In this document: piece after piece, positions 23,937-30,690 of the stretch
How positions within the stretch are numbered: position 1 is the first letter of the stretch
Layout of the letters: each line of letters starts with the position of its first letter
Source of the DNA: Kineosphaera sp039812485
GTDB taxonomy: Bacteria; Actinomycetota; Actinomycetes; Actinomycetales; Dermatophilaceae
NCBI GenBank assembly: GCA_039812485.1
Contig: JBDIAP010000027.1
Coordinates: 1-30,690 of the forward strand
DNA: 30,690 nt
Direction of reading: 5' to 3'
Notes under the pieces: generated by a model
Databases searched by the model: none
Told to the model about the DNA's origin: nothing
What the model saw: the letters and a program-made list of their open reading frames with translations, nothing else
Made by a program: the position numbers and the translations under genes

Positions 23937-25517
23937 TCAGCACTTGAGGCCGTCCTGCGGGGCCTTGCCTTGCAGCAGGTAGGCGTCCACCGCGGAGTCG
24001 ACGCACGAGTTCGACCGCATGTAGGCGGTGTGCCCGTCGCCGTCGAAGGTGATGAGTCGTCCGCTGTCGAGCTGACCGGCGAGCTGCTGGGCCCACTCGT
24101 AGGGGGTCGCGGGGTCGCGGGTCGTGCCCACGACGACGATCGGCGCGGCGCCGGCGGCGGCGATCTTGTCGGGCTTGCCCGTCGCAGGCACCGGCCAGTG
24201 GTCGCACGTCGTCGACCCGTAGACCATGAACGGCCCCCAGGTCGGCGCCTTCTGCGCGAACTGCTGCCCGAGCTGCTGCAGCTGGGCGAAGTCCTGCGGC
24301 TTCGAGCCCCGATCGAGGCAGTTGACCGCCGAGATCACCTGCATGATGTTGCCGGAGTAGGTGCCGTTGGCGCGCCGGTCGGCATATTCACCGGCGAGCG
24401 CGAACAGCTTGTTGCCGCTGCCCGCCTTGACCTGACGCAGCGCGTCGGTCAGCGAATCCCACGACGTGTTGTCATACATCGCCCGGGCCAGGCCGAGGCT
24501 CGCCCAGCCCTCGGTGAGCTGCGTGACACGCGGGTCACCCGTGACCGGCACGGGCCGGCTGTCGAGCCCCTTGAGCAGCTCTCGCAACGCCGACATCCCG
24601 GCCTCGAGGTCGCCGCCGAGCGGGCAGTTGCCCTCGGAGACGCACTGCTGCACGTAGGCCCGGGTCGCGGTCTCGAAGCCGACGGCCTGACCGAGATTCA
24701 TCTGCTCGTTCGACAGGTCGGGAGCGATCGCGCCGTCGAGCACGAGCCGCCCCACGCGCTGCGGGAACAGACCCGCATAGGTCGCGCCGAGGAACGTGCC
24801 ATAGGACTTGCCCAGGTAGGTGAGCTTCTCCTGGCCGAGCGCGCCGCGCAGGATGTCCATGTCCTTGGCGGCATCGACGGTCGAGACGTGGCCGAGGATC
24901 TTGGGGTACTTGCTCTCGCAGGCCTTGCCGAAGTCGGTCGCCGTGCGCTCGAGCTGGTCGAACTCGGCCTGGTCGTCGGGAGTCGGGTCCATGCCGAGCA
25001 TCTGGTCGACCTGCGGCGGGTCGAGACACACGATCGGCTCGGAGTGCCCGACGCCGCGGGGATCGAAGCCGACGATGTCGAAGGAGCGACGCACCTGGCC
25101 GGACACGATGAAGTCGGCCATGTTGGCGTAGTCGACCGCGGACCCGCCGGGACCGCCCGGGTTGACGAGCAGCGAACCCTGGCTCTTCTCCGACGCCGGC
25201 ACCTTGAGCAGCCGGAGCTTGGTCGTGCCCGTCGCCGGGTTCGCGTAGTCGATCGGCACCTCCAGCCAGGCACAGCGTGCGGTCGCAGAGGCGTTGCTCA
25301 CCCCGTCGCACGCGGCCCACGTCAACGCCTGGCTGTAGAAGCTCGCCAGCTGGCCGCTCGGTGCCGTCGCCGACGGCCCCGAGTCGGTCGGTCCCGCGTC
25401 GGTCGGTCCCGCGGTGCCGGCGGCGTCGCCGCCTCCGGTGGCGCAGCCGGCGATCGCCAGGAGCAGCGCGGTCGCCGCCGAGATCAGCCGTGGACGGACG
25501 GGGTGTGCGCGGCTCAC
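23937..25517 (-). CDS. Secreted lipoprotein alpha/beta hydrolase, SlpD/E tripeptidyl aminopeptidase-like
   Basis: This 526-aa exported lipoprotein has a basic start, hydrophobic core and lipobox IAGC (Cys25), then a Gly/Thr/Pro/Ser linker to about residue 55. The hydrolase domain has the oxyanion region VNPGGPGGSA (118-127), FDPRGVGHSEP, nucleophile elbow GKSYG (Ser238), and a TAP-like C-terminal part carrying Asp468 (GTTRDPATPY) and His496 (DGDGHTAYM). Relatives are Streptomyces SlpD/SlpE mycelium-associated proteinases that remove N-terminal tri- or dipeptides; the actual substrate here is unknown. The GTG at 25517 has AAGGAG upstream. It follows holB on the same strand after 247 bp that hold no gene and may contain its own promoter. 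Confidence 0.86.
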   Translation of the reverse strand: MSRAHPVRPRLISAATALLLAIAGCATGGGDAAGTAGPTDAGPTDSGPSATAPSGQLASFYSQALTWAACDGVSNASATARCAWLEVPIDYANPATGTTKLRLLKVPASEKSQGSLLVNPGGPGGSAVDYANMADFIVSGQVRRSFDIVGFDPRGVGHSEPIVCLDPPQVDQMLGMDPTPDDQAEFDQLERTATDFGKACESKYPKILGHVSTVDAAKDMDILRGALGQEKLTYLGKSYGTFLGATYAGLFPQRVGRLVLDGAIAPDLSNEQMNLGQAVGFETATRAYVQQCVSEGNCPLGGDLEAGMSALRELLKGLDSRPVPVTGDPRVTQLTEGWASLGLARAMYDNTSWDSLTDALRQVKAGSGNKLFALAGEYADRRANGTYSGNIMQVISAVNCLDRGSKPQDFAQLQQLGQQFAQKAPTWGPFMVYGSTTCDHWPVPATGKPDKIAAAGAAPIVVVGTTRDPATPYEWAQQLAGQLDSGRLITFDGDGHTAYMRSNSCVDSAVDAYLLQGKAPQDGLKC

Positions 25518-25764
25518 GTGTGCTCCTTCGCAGTTGCCGGGCCGAGCCCGGGGCCGACGACCGACCGGGCGGTCCGGTCACTCGCCGCGCGTGGCCTCCG
25601 CGACGTGTCGCGGGCGCCCCGCGCGATCCCGGGGCTGGTGGGCGGCTGGGTAGGGGGTGTCGAACTGTCTCGGGTCACGCTACCGGGCGAGGCGGACACG
25701 TCGCCCACCGTCCGTCGTGCGGGCACGCGCCCACCGTCCGAGCGCGGCACGCAGGCAAGCGGAT

Positions 25765-26907
25765 TCATGACGGGCCGACCTTGAGACCGACCGCCATCGC
25801 CTCCAGGGCCAGCAGCGGCGGCACATTGGCGTCGATGCGTTGCCGGGCCGTCGTGATCGCGTCCATGGCCGCCAGCAGCTCGACCGGGCCCAGGCGGCGC
25901 GCGAGCGTCTCGACCTCGGGACGCAGGTCGTCGTTGACGAGCTCGACGGGGGCCTGGACGTGCAGCATGAGCGCGTCGCGATAGATCGAGACCAGGTCGA
26001 TGAGCGAGCGGTCGACGACATCGCGGGCGAAGCGCGTGGCGCGCGTCTTCTGCTCCTTCTCCAGCGCCGCGAGCCGGGCGCGCACCGCCGGCGGCTGGGT
26101 GCGTGCGGCCGGGTCGGCCCCCAGGGTCTCCAGCAGGCGGGCCCGCTCGCGGGCATCACGCTCCGCCCCCGCCGCGCCCGACTCCTCGTCGGCGATCGAG
26201 GTGAGGTCGGCGGCGGCCGCGACCGCGTCGGCAGTCGTGTGGATGCGATTGGCGAGTTTGACGGTGTCGCGGCGCCGGATGCGGGCGCCCTCGTCGCGCG
26301 CCAGCCGCCGCGCGAGGCCGATGTGGCACTGGGCGGCTCGGGCGGCATAGCGCGCCATCGGTGGGTCGACGCCGTCGCGCCGCACGAGCAGCTCGGCGAC
26401 GGCCGCGCTCGGAGGGGTGCGCAGCCGCACGTGCCGGCTGCGGCTGCGCAGCGTGATGATGACGTCCTCGAGGCTCGGGGCGCACAGCATCCAGACCGTG
26501 CGCGCCACGGGCTCCTCGATGGCCTTGAGCAGCGCGTCGGCCGCTCGCTCGGTGAGCCGGTCGGCGTCCTCGATGATGATGACCCGGCGCGGCCCGACCG
26601 ACGGCCGATGCGCCGACAGCAGCGCCAGCTCGCGCGCCTGCTGCACCTGGATCGACAGCCCCCGGGTCGCGACGACCTCGACGTCGGCGTGCGTGCCGTC
26701 GAGCGCGGTGCGGCACTCGCGGCACACTCCGCACCCGCCGTCGGGACACAGCAGGGCCGCCGCGAAGGCGCGCGCGGCGTTGCTGCGCCCCGACCCCGGC
26801 GGCCCCGTGAACAACCACGCGTGCGTCATGCGCGCGGGGTCGGCGACTGCCGCCGTGAGGGTCTGCACCGTCTGCGACTGCCCGACGAGGTCGTCCCAGA
26901 CGCTCAC
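25765..26907 (-). CDS. holB: DNA polymerase III delta' subunit
   Basis: This 380-aa clamp-loader subunit helps load the beta sliding clamp. Its AAA+ domain has the family's altered P-loop GPPGSGRS (35-42, Arg in place of Lys, consistent with a non-hydrolysing subunit). A zinc module uses Cys54, Cys59, Cys62 and Cys65. VIIIEDADRL, LLKAIEEP and LRSRSRHVRL follow. The C-terminal half is the helical collar domain. GTG 26907 overlaps the tmk stop (GTGA, 26904-26907), so translation is coupled to tmk, an order common in actinobacteria. Confidence 0.92.
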   Translation of the reverse strand: MSVWDDLVGQSQTVQTLTAAVADPARMTHAWLFTGPPGSGRSNAARAFAAALLCPDGGCGVCRECRTALDGTHADVEVVATRGLSIQVQQARELALLSAHRPSVGPRRVIIIEDADRLTERAADALLKAIEEPVARTVWMLCAPSLEDVIITLRSRSRHVRLRTPPSAAVAELLVRRDGVDPPMARYAARAAQCHIGLARRLARDEGARIRRRDTVKLANRIHTTADAVAAAADLTSIADEESGAAGAERDARERARLLETLGADPAARTQPPAVRARLAALEKEQKTRATRFARDVVDRSLIDLVSIYRDALMLHVQAPVELVNDDLRPEVETLARRLGPVELLAAMDAITTARQRIDANVPPLLALEAMAVGLKVGPS

Positions 26908-27758
26908 GGCCGCACCTCGGCTCCCCCGCCGACGCGAGCCCTTGCGTCGTCTGCTCCCGCGTCGTCTGCTCCTGCGTCGTCTGCTCCCGGGCCTTCTGGT
27001 CCCGCGTCTTCTGTTCCCGCGTCTTCTGTTCCCGCGTCGCCTGCGGCCGCGTGCCCGGCTCCGGCATCACGCGGCCCGTCGACCGCGTCGTGGCCACCGG
27101 CAAGCGGCTCGAGCCGGGCCCGAACGATCGCGGCGAGCTCGTCGGCCGGACGCGTCGCGTCGAGCACGAGATAGCGCCGGGGCGCCGCGGCGGCGAGCTG
27201 CCGGAAACGCTGCGCCACCTGCTCGTGGAACGCGGCCGACTCCGACTCCATGCGGTCGGCGGCGCGGCCTCGACGCGCGGCGCCCACGTCGACGGGCACG
27301 TCGAGGAGCGCGGTGAGGTCGGGCACCAGCTCGTCGGTGGCCCAGCGGGACAGGTCGGCGATCGCGTCGGCGTCGAGCCCGCGGCCCCCGCCCTGGTAGG
27401 CGATCGAGGAGTCGACATAGCGATCGGAGACGACCCACTCGCCGCGCTCGAGCGCGGGCCGCACGAGTCGCTCGACGTGGTGGGCGCGGTCGGCCGCGAA
27501 GAGCAGCGCCTCGGCACGTGGCGAGGGCCCGTCGTCGGTGTGCAGGAGCACCTCGCGCAGCCGTGCCCCCAGCGGGGTGCCGCCCGGCTCGCGGGTCACG
27601 ACGTGCGGCACCGCGCGCTCCTCGAGCCAGCGGGCGAGCAGCTGGACCTGCGTGGACTTGCCGGCGCCGTCGCCGCCCTCGAAGACGACGAAGAGGCCGC
27701 GGCGAGGCGGGCCCGATCGGGCACGCGCGGCGTCACCGAGCGCGGGGCTCTGATTCAT
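26904..27758 (-). CDS. tmk: Thymidylate kinase with repeat-encoded C-terminal tail
   Basis: This 284-aa dTMP kinase makes dTDP for DNA synthesis. It has P-loop EGGDGAGKST (27-36), TREPGGTPLG and SDRYVDSSIAYQG, all diagnostic. The kinase fold ends near residue 230 (RARLEPL). The final 50 or so residues are an acidic Gly/Ala/Asp tail of degenerate pentapeptides (such as TEDAG and ADDAG) encoded by a 15-bp tandem repeat; this tail is not part of the family. ATG 27758 is preferred since a short N-terminal extension then leads straight into the P-loop strand. It overlaps holB by four bases. Confidence 0.92.
   Translation of the reverse strand: MNQSPALGDAARARSGPPRRGLFVVFEGGDGAGKSTQVQLLARWLEERAVPHVVTREPGGTPLGARLREVLLHTDDGPSPRAEALLFAADRAHHVERLVRPALERGEWVVSDRYVDSSIAYQGGGRGLDADAIADLSRWATDELVPDLTALLDVPVDVGAARRGRAADRMESESAAFHEQVAQRFRQLAAAAPRRYLVLDATRPADELAAIVRARLEPLAGGHDAVDGPRDAGAGHAAAGDAGTEDAGTEDAGPEGPGADDAGADDAGADDARARVGGGAEVRP
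26944..27048. repeat. Seven tandem copies of a 15-bp unit inside tmk
   Basis: Units start at 26944, 26959, 26974, 26989, 27004, 27019 and 27034. The first three are near-identical (GCGTCGTCTGCTCCC); the fifth and sixth are identical to each other (GCGTCTTCTGTTCCC). A period of 15 keeps the frame, so copy-number change would only alter the length of the Tmk tail. Confidence 0.9.
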
Positions 27759-27824
27759 GGCCCGAAGCCTAGGTGAGGCCACCGACAAGATTCGGGCCTC
27801 ACGGCGGTGGGGCGCGGGCCGCCT

Positions 27825-27891
27825 ACGGCGCCAACCGCATGACGGCGCCAACCGCATGACGGCGCCAACCGCATGACGGCGTCAACGACCT
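27825..27891. repeat. 17-bp tandem repeat, three exact copies plus a decayed fourth
   Basis: ACGGCGCCAACCGCATG occurs at 27825-27841, 27842-27858 and 27859-27875. A diverged copy starts at 27876. It lies in the non-coding gap (27759-27999) upstream of tmk. Confidence 0.88.
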
Positions 27892-27967
27892 CGGGGCGCC
27901 AAGGGCATCGGGGCGCTCGGGGCGCCAAGGGCATCGGGGCGCTCGGGGCGCCAAGGGCATCGGCGCG
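27891..27967. repeat. 26-bp tandem repeat, nearly three copies
   Basis: A 26-bp unit beginning TCGGGGCGCCAAGGGCATCG starts at 27891, 27917 and 27943; the third copy loses identity near 27963. It follows the 17-bp repeat, and the two units share the GGCGCCAA core, suggesting a common origin. Confidence 0.88.
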
Positions 27968-27999
27968 AGCACGCGTGGCCCCGGGGCACCACGCGGGCG

Positions 28000-28191
28000 T
28001 CAGGCGTAGGTGTTGACGTTGCGGCCGAGGGCGCCCTCGGTCGCCAGGGGAAGCATCATCTTGTCGATGAGCTGGCCGGCCGCGGAGGCCTGGGCGTCCA
28101 TCGTCTTCTTCAGCAGCGAGACCTGAGCGTCCTGCATGGTGGCCGCGTTGCGGCTGCTCAGGATGGTCTGTGCCAGTGCGGCGACGTCCAT
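28000..28191 (-). CDS. YjfB-family putative motility protein
   Basis: This 63-aa protein resembles the short YjfB family (B. subtilis YjfB and relatives): MDVAALA at the start, a helical centre with SLLKKTMDAQASAAGQLIDK, and a C-terminal GRNVNTYA. The family is annotated as a putative motility protein and tends to occur with flagellar genes; the molecular role is not known. ATG 28191 has AGGAC directly upstream. A sigma-28-like promoter lies 58 bases before the start, and the double-GAF chemotaxis transducer is the next gene upstream on the same strand, which supports a link to motility. Confidence 0.78.
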   Translation of the reverse strand: MDVAALAQTILSSRNAATMQDAQVSLLKKTMDAQASAAGQLIDKMMLPLATEGALGRNVNTYA

Positions 28192-28248
28192 GTCCTACTG
28201 TCCCTACCTGTTCCTCGGCGATGCACCCTCCGGGCGCCGTACGCCTGC

Positions 28249-28275
28249 CCATCGACCGCGCCACCGGCCCCTTGA
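28249..28275 (-). promoter_or_regulatory. Sigma-28-like promoter of the yjfB-like gene
   Basis: Minus strand: TCAA (28275-28272), 15-bp spacer, GTCGATGG (28256-28249). This resembles the flagellar sigma-28 pattern TAAA-N15-GCCGATAA. The -35 part matches in three of four bases and the -10 part in five of eight. The same layout precedes the GAF transducer. Confidence 0.45.
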
Positions 28276-28443
28276 GACCGCGGCGGTGTGGCGCACCCCG
28301 CATCGGCGACCCCTCAGGCACCCCCTCGGCGAACCCCCTACAGACGTAGCGCGACTCCCACCCGCCGACCTCCCGGCACCGCGGCGCACCGATTGTGCGC
28401 AAAACCATCGCCCTTGCGACAGCCGACCGCGCGGCACGCCGAA

Positions 28444-28471
28444 GGCCGCCGCCCCCGAAGGAGCGACGGCC
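28444..28471 (-). terminator. Hairpin after the GAF transducer gene
   Basis: GGCCGCCGC (28444-28452) pairs with GCGACGGCC (28463-28471) through nine positions, one a G-U wobble in the minus-strand RNA. It begins 33 bases after the transducer stop. No T tract follows. Confidence 0.5.
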
Positions 28472-28504
28472 TGTGACGTGGTCGGACGCGGCCGACGAGT
28501 GGGC

Positions 28505-30067
28505 TCAGCCCTGCAGCACGCTGCGGGTCACGGCGCTCTGCTCGGTGAGCACGCCCGAGATGATGTTCTGCGCCTCGTTGATGCGCTCGACGGTCTGGGC
28601 GACGCCCTGCAGGGCGTGCACGACCGACCCGGCGTCGCTCTGGATGGCCGACACCTTGGAGTCGACCTCCTCGGTCGCCTTCGCGGTCTCGCGGGCGAGG
28701 TCCTTGACCTCGTTGGCGACGACGGCGAAGCCCTTGCCGGCGTCGCCGGCGCGGGCGGCCTCGATCGTCGCGTTGAGCGCGAGCAGGTTGGTCTGCTCGG
28801 CGATCGAGGTGATGACCTTGACGACGTTGCCGATCTCGACCGAGCTCGTGTTGAGGCTGTTGACGATCTTGCTGGCCTCCTCGGTGAGCCGCTGCGCGTC
28901 GGCGGCCACGTTGCTGGCCTCGAGCACGTTGCGCTCCACCTCGGTGATCGAGCTCAACAGCTCCTGACCGGCGGTCTCGGTGCGGGCGCTCGCGCGGTGC
29001 CGCTCGATGGCGTTGGACACGAGGAAGGCGGTGTTGCGCAGGGCCCGCTCGCGGTCGGCGGAGAGGTGAATCTCCTTGGTGGTGAAGAAGTCCATGGTGC
29101 CGACGACGGAGCCGTGCACGATGATCGGCAGGCAGACTCCCGACTTGACGCCCGCGCGCTGGGCGGCGGGGGCGCGGACACAGTCGGTGACGAGGCCGAG
29201 GTCGGGTTCGAAGACCATGTCGCGGGTCTTCCAGGCGCGGCCGGCCACGCCAACGCCCTCGGCGAAGGTCGCCTCGCGCGTCACGCGGCGGAACTCCTCG
29301 CCGGCGCTGCCGGACTCCAGGGAGTTGCGCAGCACGCGGTCGTTCTCGTCGATGGCCCAGAAGGAGCCGTACTCCCACTGGAACTCGTTGCGGGTCGTGT
29401 CGAGGGCGCCCTTGATCGCGGCCTCCTCGGAGACCGACTCGGCGATCTCGCGGACGACCGCGTTGATCGCGGCCATGTCGTGCTCCATCTCGCCGCGCCG
29501 CTCGCCCTCGAGCACCCGCTCGAGCGCCTGGCTGACGATGACGCCGACGGTGCCGAGCACGGTGAGTCGCACGGGCCCGGGCACGTGCTCGGGGTCGGCC
29601 ATGAAGTCCATCGTGCCGACGACCTCGCCCTCACGAATGAGCGGGAACGCGACGGCCGCCTCGATGCCGCTGCGCTTGGCGACAGGGGCGCGCACGCAGT
29701 CGGTGACCTGCGCGAGGTCGGCGGCGAAGACGAGTTCGCGCTGCGCCCACACGCGCCCGGCGAGGCCGACGCCGCGGGGGAAGGTGGCGGTCTGGGTCAC
29801 CTGACGGAACTCCGGCGACACCTGTCCGGACTCGAGCCGGAACTTCAGCACGTTGTCCTTCTTGTCGATCCACCAGCACGACGCGTACTGGCACTGGAAG
29901 GCGTTCCGCACGACCTCGAGGGCGGTCTGCAGCACCTCGTCAGGTGTCGTGGCCGTGCCGGTGCGCTGGGCGACCGTGTTGAGCGCCTCGACATAACCCT
30001 GGAGCTCTTCGTCGTGATGACTGGAGGCCGCGTTGGCCGAGACCCCTCGATTGCGGTTACCGAACAC
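28505..30067 (-). CDS. Soluble chemotaxis transducer with two GAF domains
   Basis: This 520-aa protein has no membrane segment or signal peptide. Two GAF domains (about 25-180 and 195-355) look like a tandem duplication: both contain RVTxxATF or a near equivalent, GVGxAGR, VTDCVRAP (Cys134 and Cys306) and VVGTMDF. A methyl-accepting chemotaxis signalling domain follows (about 370-520) with the conserved tip EQTNLLALNATIEAARAG (424-441) and KGFAVVANEVKDLA. The C-terminal arm stops soon after the tip region, at SAVTRSVLQG, and appears shorter than in many transducers. It should sense a cytoplasmic signal and act on CheA/CheW. GTG 30067 is chosen from the GAGGAA ribosome binding site; the upstream frame is low-complexity. 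A sigma-28-like promoter lies about 67 bases upstream. Confidence 0.83.
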   Translation of the reverse strand: MFGNRNRGVSANAASSHHDEELQGYVEALNTVAQRTGTATTPDEVLQTALEVVRNAFQCQYASCWWIDKKDNVLKFRLESGQVSPEFRQVTQTATFPRGVGLAGRVWAQRELVFAADLAQVTDCVRAPVAKRSGIEAAVAFPLIREGEVVGTMDFMADPEHVPGPVRLTVLGTVGVIVSQALERVLEGERRGEMEHDMAAINAVVREIAESVSEEAAIKGALDTTRNEFQWEYGSFWAIDENDRVLRNSLESGSAGEEFRRVTREATFAEGVGVAGRAWKTRDMVFEPDLGLVTDCVRAPAAQRAGVKSGVCLPIIVHGSVVGTMDFFTTKEIHLSADRERALRNTAFLVSNAIERHRASARTETAGQELLSSITEVERNVLEASNVAADAQRLTEEASKIVNSLNTSSVEIGNVVKVITSIAEQTNLLALNATIEAARAGDAGKGFAVVANEVKDLARETAKATEEVDSKVSAIQSDAGSVVHALQGVAQTVERINEAQNIISGVLTEQSAVTRSVLQG

Positions 30068-30133
30068 TGTTCCTCGCTGAAGCCCGTCCACTGCGCGTTG
30101 CGGTGGATCCTGTGGTGGTGCAGGTCGAATGCA

Positions 30134-30160
30134 CCATCGGCGAAGCTGCAGTAATCCTGA
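30134..30160 (-). promoter_or_regulatory. Sigma-28-like promoter of the GAF transducer gene
   Basis: Minus strand: TCAG (30160-30157), 15-bp spacer, GCCGATGG (30141-30134). The -10 part matches the sigma-28 consensus GCCGATAA in six of eight bases. It differs from the yjfB-linked site at only two of twelve defined positions, with identical spacing. Confidence 0.5.
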
Positions 30161-30352
30161 GAACGAACGGCGTTGGCGGAGCCGGTCCCCACCGATGACC
30201 CGCGTCACGTGACGGCCGTCGCGTCGCCCGCCCGCGGACCCACGCCCGGCGCTCCGCTCGACGTCCCCCGGGGCCGTGGGGCATCGGCGCTGGTCAGACC
30301 CGCACTTCTGGAATCCCTCGCGGCGGGCGCCGCAGCGCCGACACTGGTAGGC

Positions 30353-30690
30353 ATGACCGTGCGCCTGCTCACCGACGCCGACGTCAGCGCGGCGCTCACC
30401 CCCGAGCGCACCCGCACCTGGATGCGGGAGGCGCTGCGTGCACACACCTTCGGCGACCTCACCGCCCCCGCCCGGACCGACGCGATGATCGGGCAACGGC
30501 GGCTGCGACTCACCGCCGGGCAGGAGCATGTGCCGCGGGCGGGCCGGGGCGACTGCGCCGACCATCACGACCCCGCCGGCCATGACGGCCATGACGGCCA
30601 TGACGACATCGTGGGCCGCCGGTCGCCCCGGCGCGGCGGCTGGTTCGGGTTTCGGTCCTACCTGGCGCCGGGTGACGGCACGAGCGACGA
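30353..30690 (+). CDS. Ornithine cyclodeaminase / mu-crystallin family protein, N-terminal part
   Basis: The first 112 codons are visible; the gene runs off the right edge. MTVRLLTDADVSAALTPERT, followed by MREALRAHTFGDLTAPAR and WFGFRSYLAPGD, matches the N-terminal region of ornithine cyclodeaminase/mu-crystallin family enzymes, NAD(P)-dependent deaminases or imine reductases. Between LRLTAG and WFGFRSY there are about 40 residues where relatives have only a few; this insert is His/Asp-rich (GHDGHDGHDD, residues 76-85) and includes three copies of the 9-bp unit GGCCATGAC (30578-30604). The frame is open throughout. GACACT lies seven bases before the ATG, so a leaderless start is possible; GGTAGG could instead be a weak ribosome binding site. 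Substrate unknown. Confidence 0.7.
   Translation, partial: MTVRLLTDADVSAALTPERTRTWMREALRAHTFGDLTAPARTDAMIGQRRLRLTAGQEHVPRAGRGDCADHHDPAGHDGHDGHDDIVGRRSPRRGGWFGFRSYLAPGDGTSD

Larger units (their letters stand above)
28192..28504. other. 313-bp gap between the GAF transducer and the yjfB-like gene
   Basis: No gene is seen. The region holds the sigma-28-like promoter of the yjfB-like gene (28249-28275), a small GCGCAC/GTGCGC hairpin (28384-28400) and a larger hairpin at 28444-28471 after the transducer stop. Confidence 0.5.

Noticed and set aside
25518..25764. Promoter with -10 TAGCGT (25682-25677) for the secreted hydrolase
   Set aside because: No credible -35 box is found at the right distance, so it is not listed as a feature.
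28384..28400. GCGCAC/GTGCGC hairpin as a regulatory site
   Set aside because: It is a short stem in a GC-rich background with no clear relation to a promoter or gene end.

Overview
The window is very GC-rich, with coding strands biased to G/C third positions, SD-type ribosome binding sites mixed with apparently leaderless starts, and no insertion sequence, phage gene or CRISPR array. Gene content fits a high-GC actinobacterium: a secreted SlpD/E-type hydrolase, an AMIN-like secreted protein, a WYL regulator, a fused indolepyruvate oxidoreductase, and a GTGA-coupled tmk-holB pair. A motile member of the Micrococcales (Intrasporangiaceae/Dermatophilaceae-like) is my best guess. That placement is an inference from gene style, not a database result.

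Layout. (1) 1-9490: an L-rhamnose regulon. A bifunctional rhamnulose-1-phosphate aldolase/dehydrogenase leaves the left edge on the minus strand. A LacI-type regulator and the operon rhaS-rhaT-rhaP-rhaQ-rhaI-rhaB lie on the plus strand. Two similar palindromic sites (328-341 and 1614-1627), each overlapping a plausible promoter, look like the regulator's operators. A perfect 20-bp inverted repeat ends the operon. (2) 9516-13630: an ATPase plus FtsX-type permease exporter on the minus strand, divergent from a histidine kinase/NarL-type response regulator pair, with an 11-bp-arm dyad between them. (3) 13664-16219: a DHA2-type MFS drug exporter divergent from a WYL regulator, sharing a 51-bp gap with a palindrome. 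(4) 16359-22112: a 1210-aa indolepyruvate ferredoxin oxidoreductase homologue, a lipoprotein esterase and a secreted AMIN-like protein. (5) 22132-23862: an orphan 489-aa protein with a duplicated domain and a dioxygenase-like C-terminal region, then tRNA-Thr(CGT) with promoter and terminator. (6) 23937-27758: secreted alpha/beta hydrolase, holB and tmk. (7) 28000-30160: a YjfB-family motility protein and a soluble double-GAF chemotaxis transducer, each preceded by a similar sigma-28-like promoter. (8) 30353-end: the start of an ornithine cyclodeaminase/mu-crystallin family gene.

How the genes work together. The clearest pathway is rhamnose use: RhaSTPQ import L-rhamnose, RhaI isomerises it to rhamnulose, RhaB phosphorylates it, and the aldolase/dehydrogenase cleaves it and oxidises lactaldehyde. 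The LacI protein is the probable repressor. The exporter and two-component system form a typical envelope-stress or drug-response module.

I found no clear new multi-gene system. The items most worth a second look are the 489-aa orphan protein, the paired sigma-28-like promoters joining yjfB to the double-GAF transducer, the low-complexity insertions in otherwise standard proteins (response regulator, oxidoreductase, thymidylate kinase tail, ornithine cyclodeaminase), and the high density of short tandem repeats (periods of 9, 12, 15, 16, 17, 21 and 26 bp).
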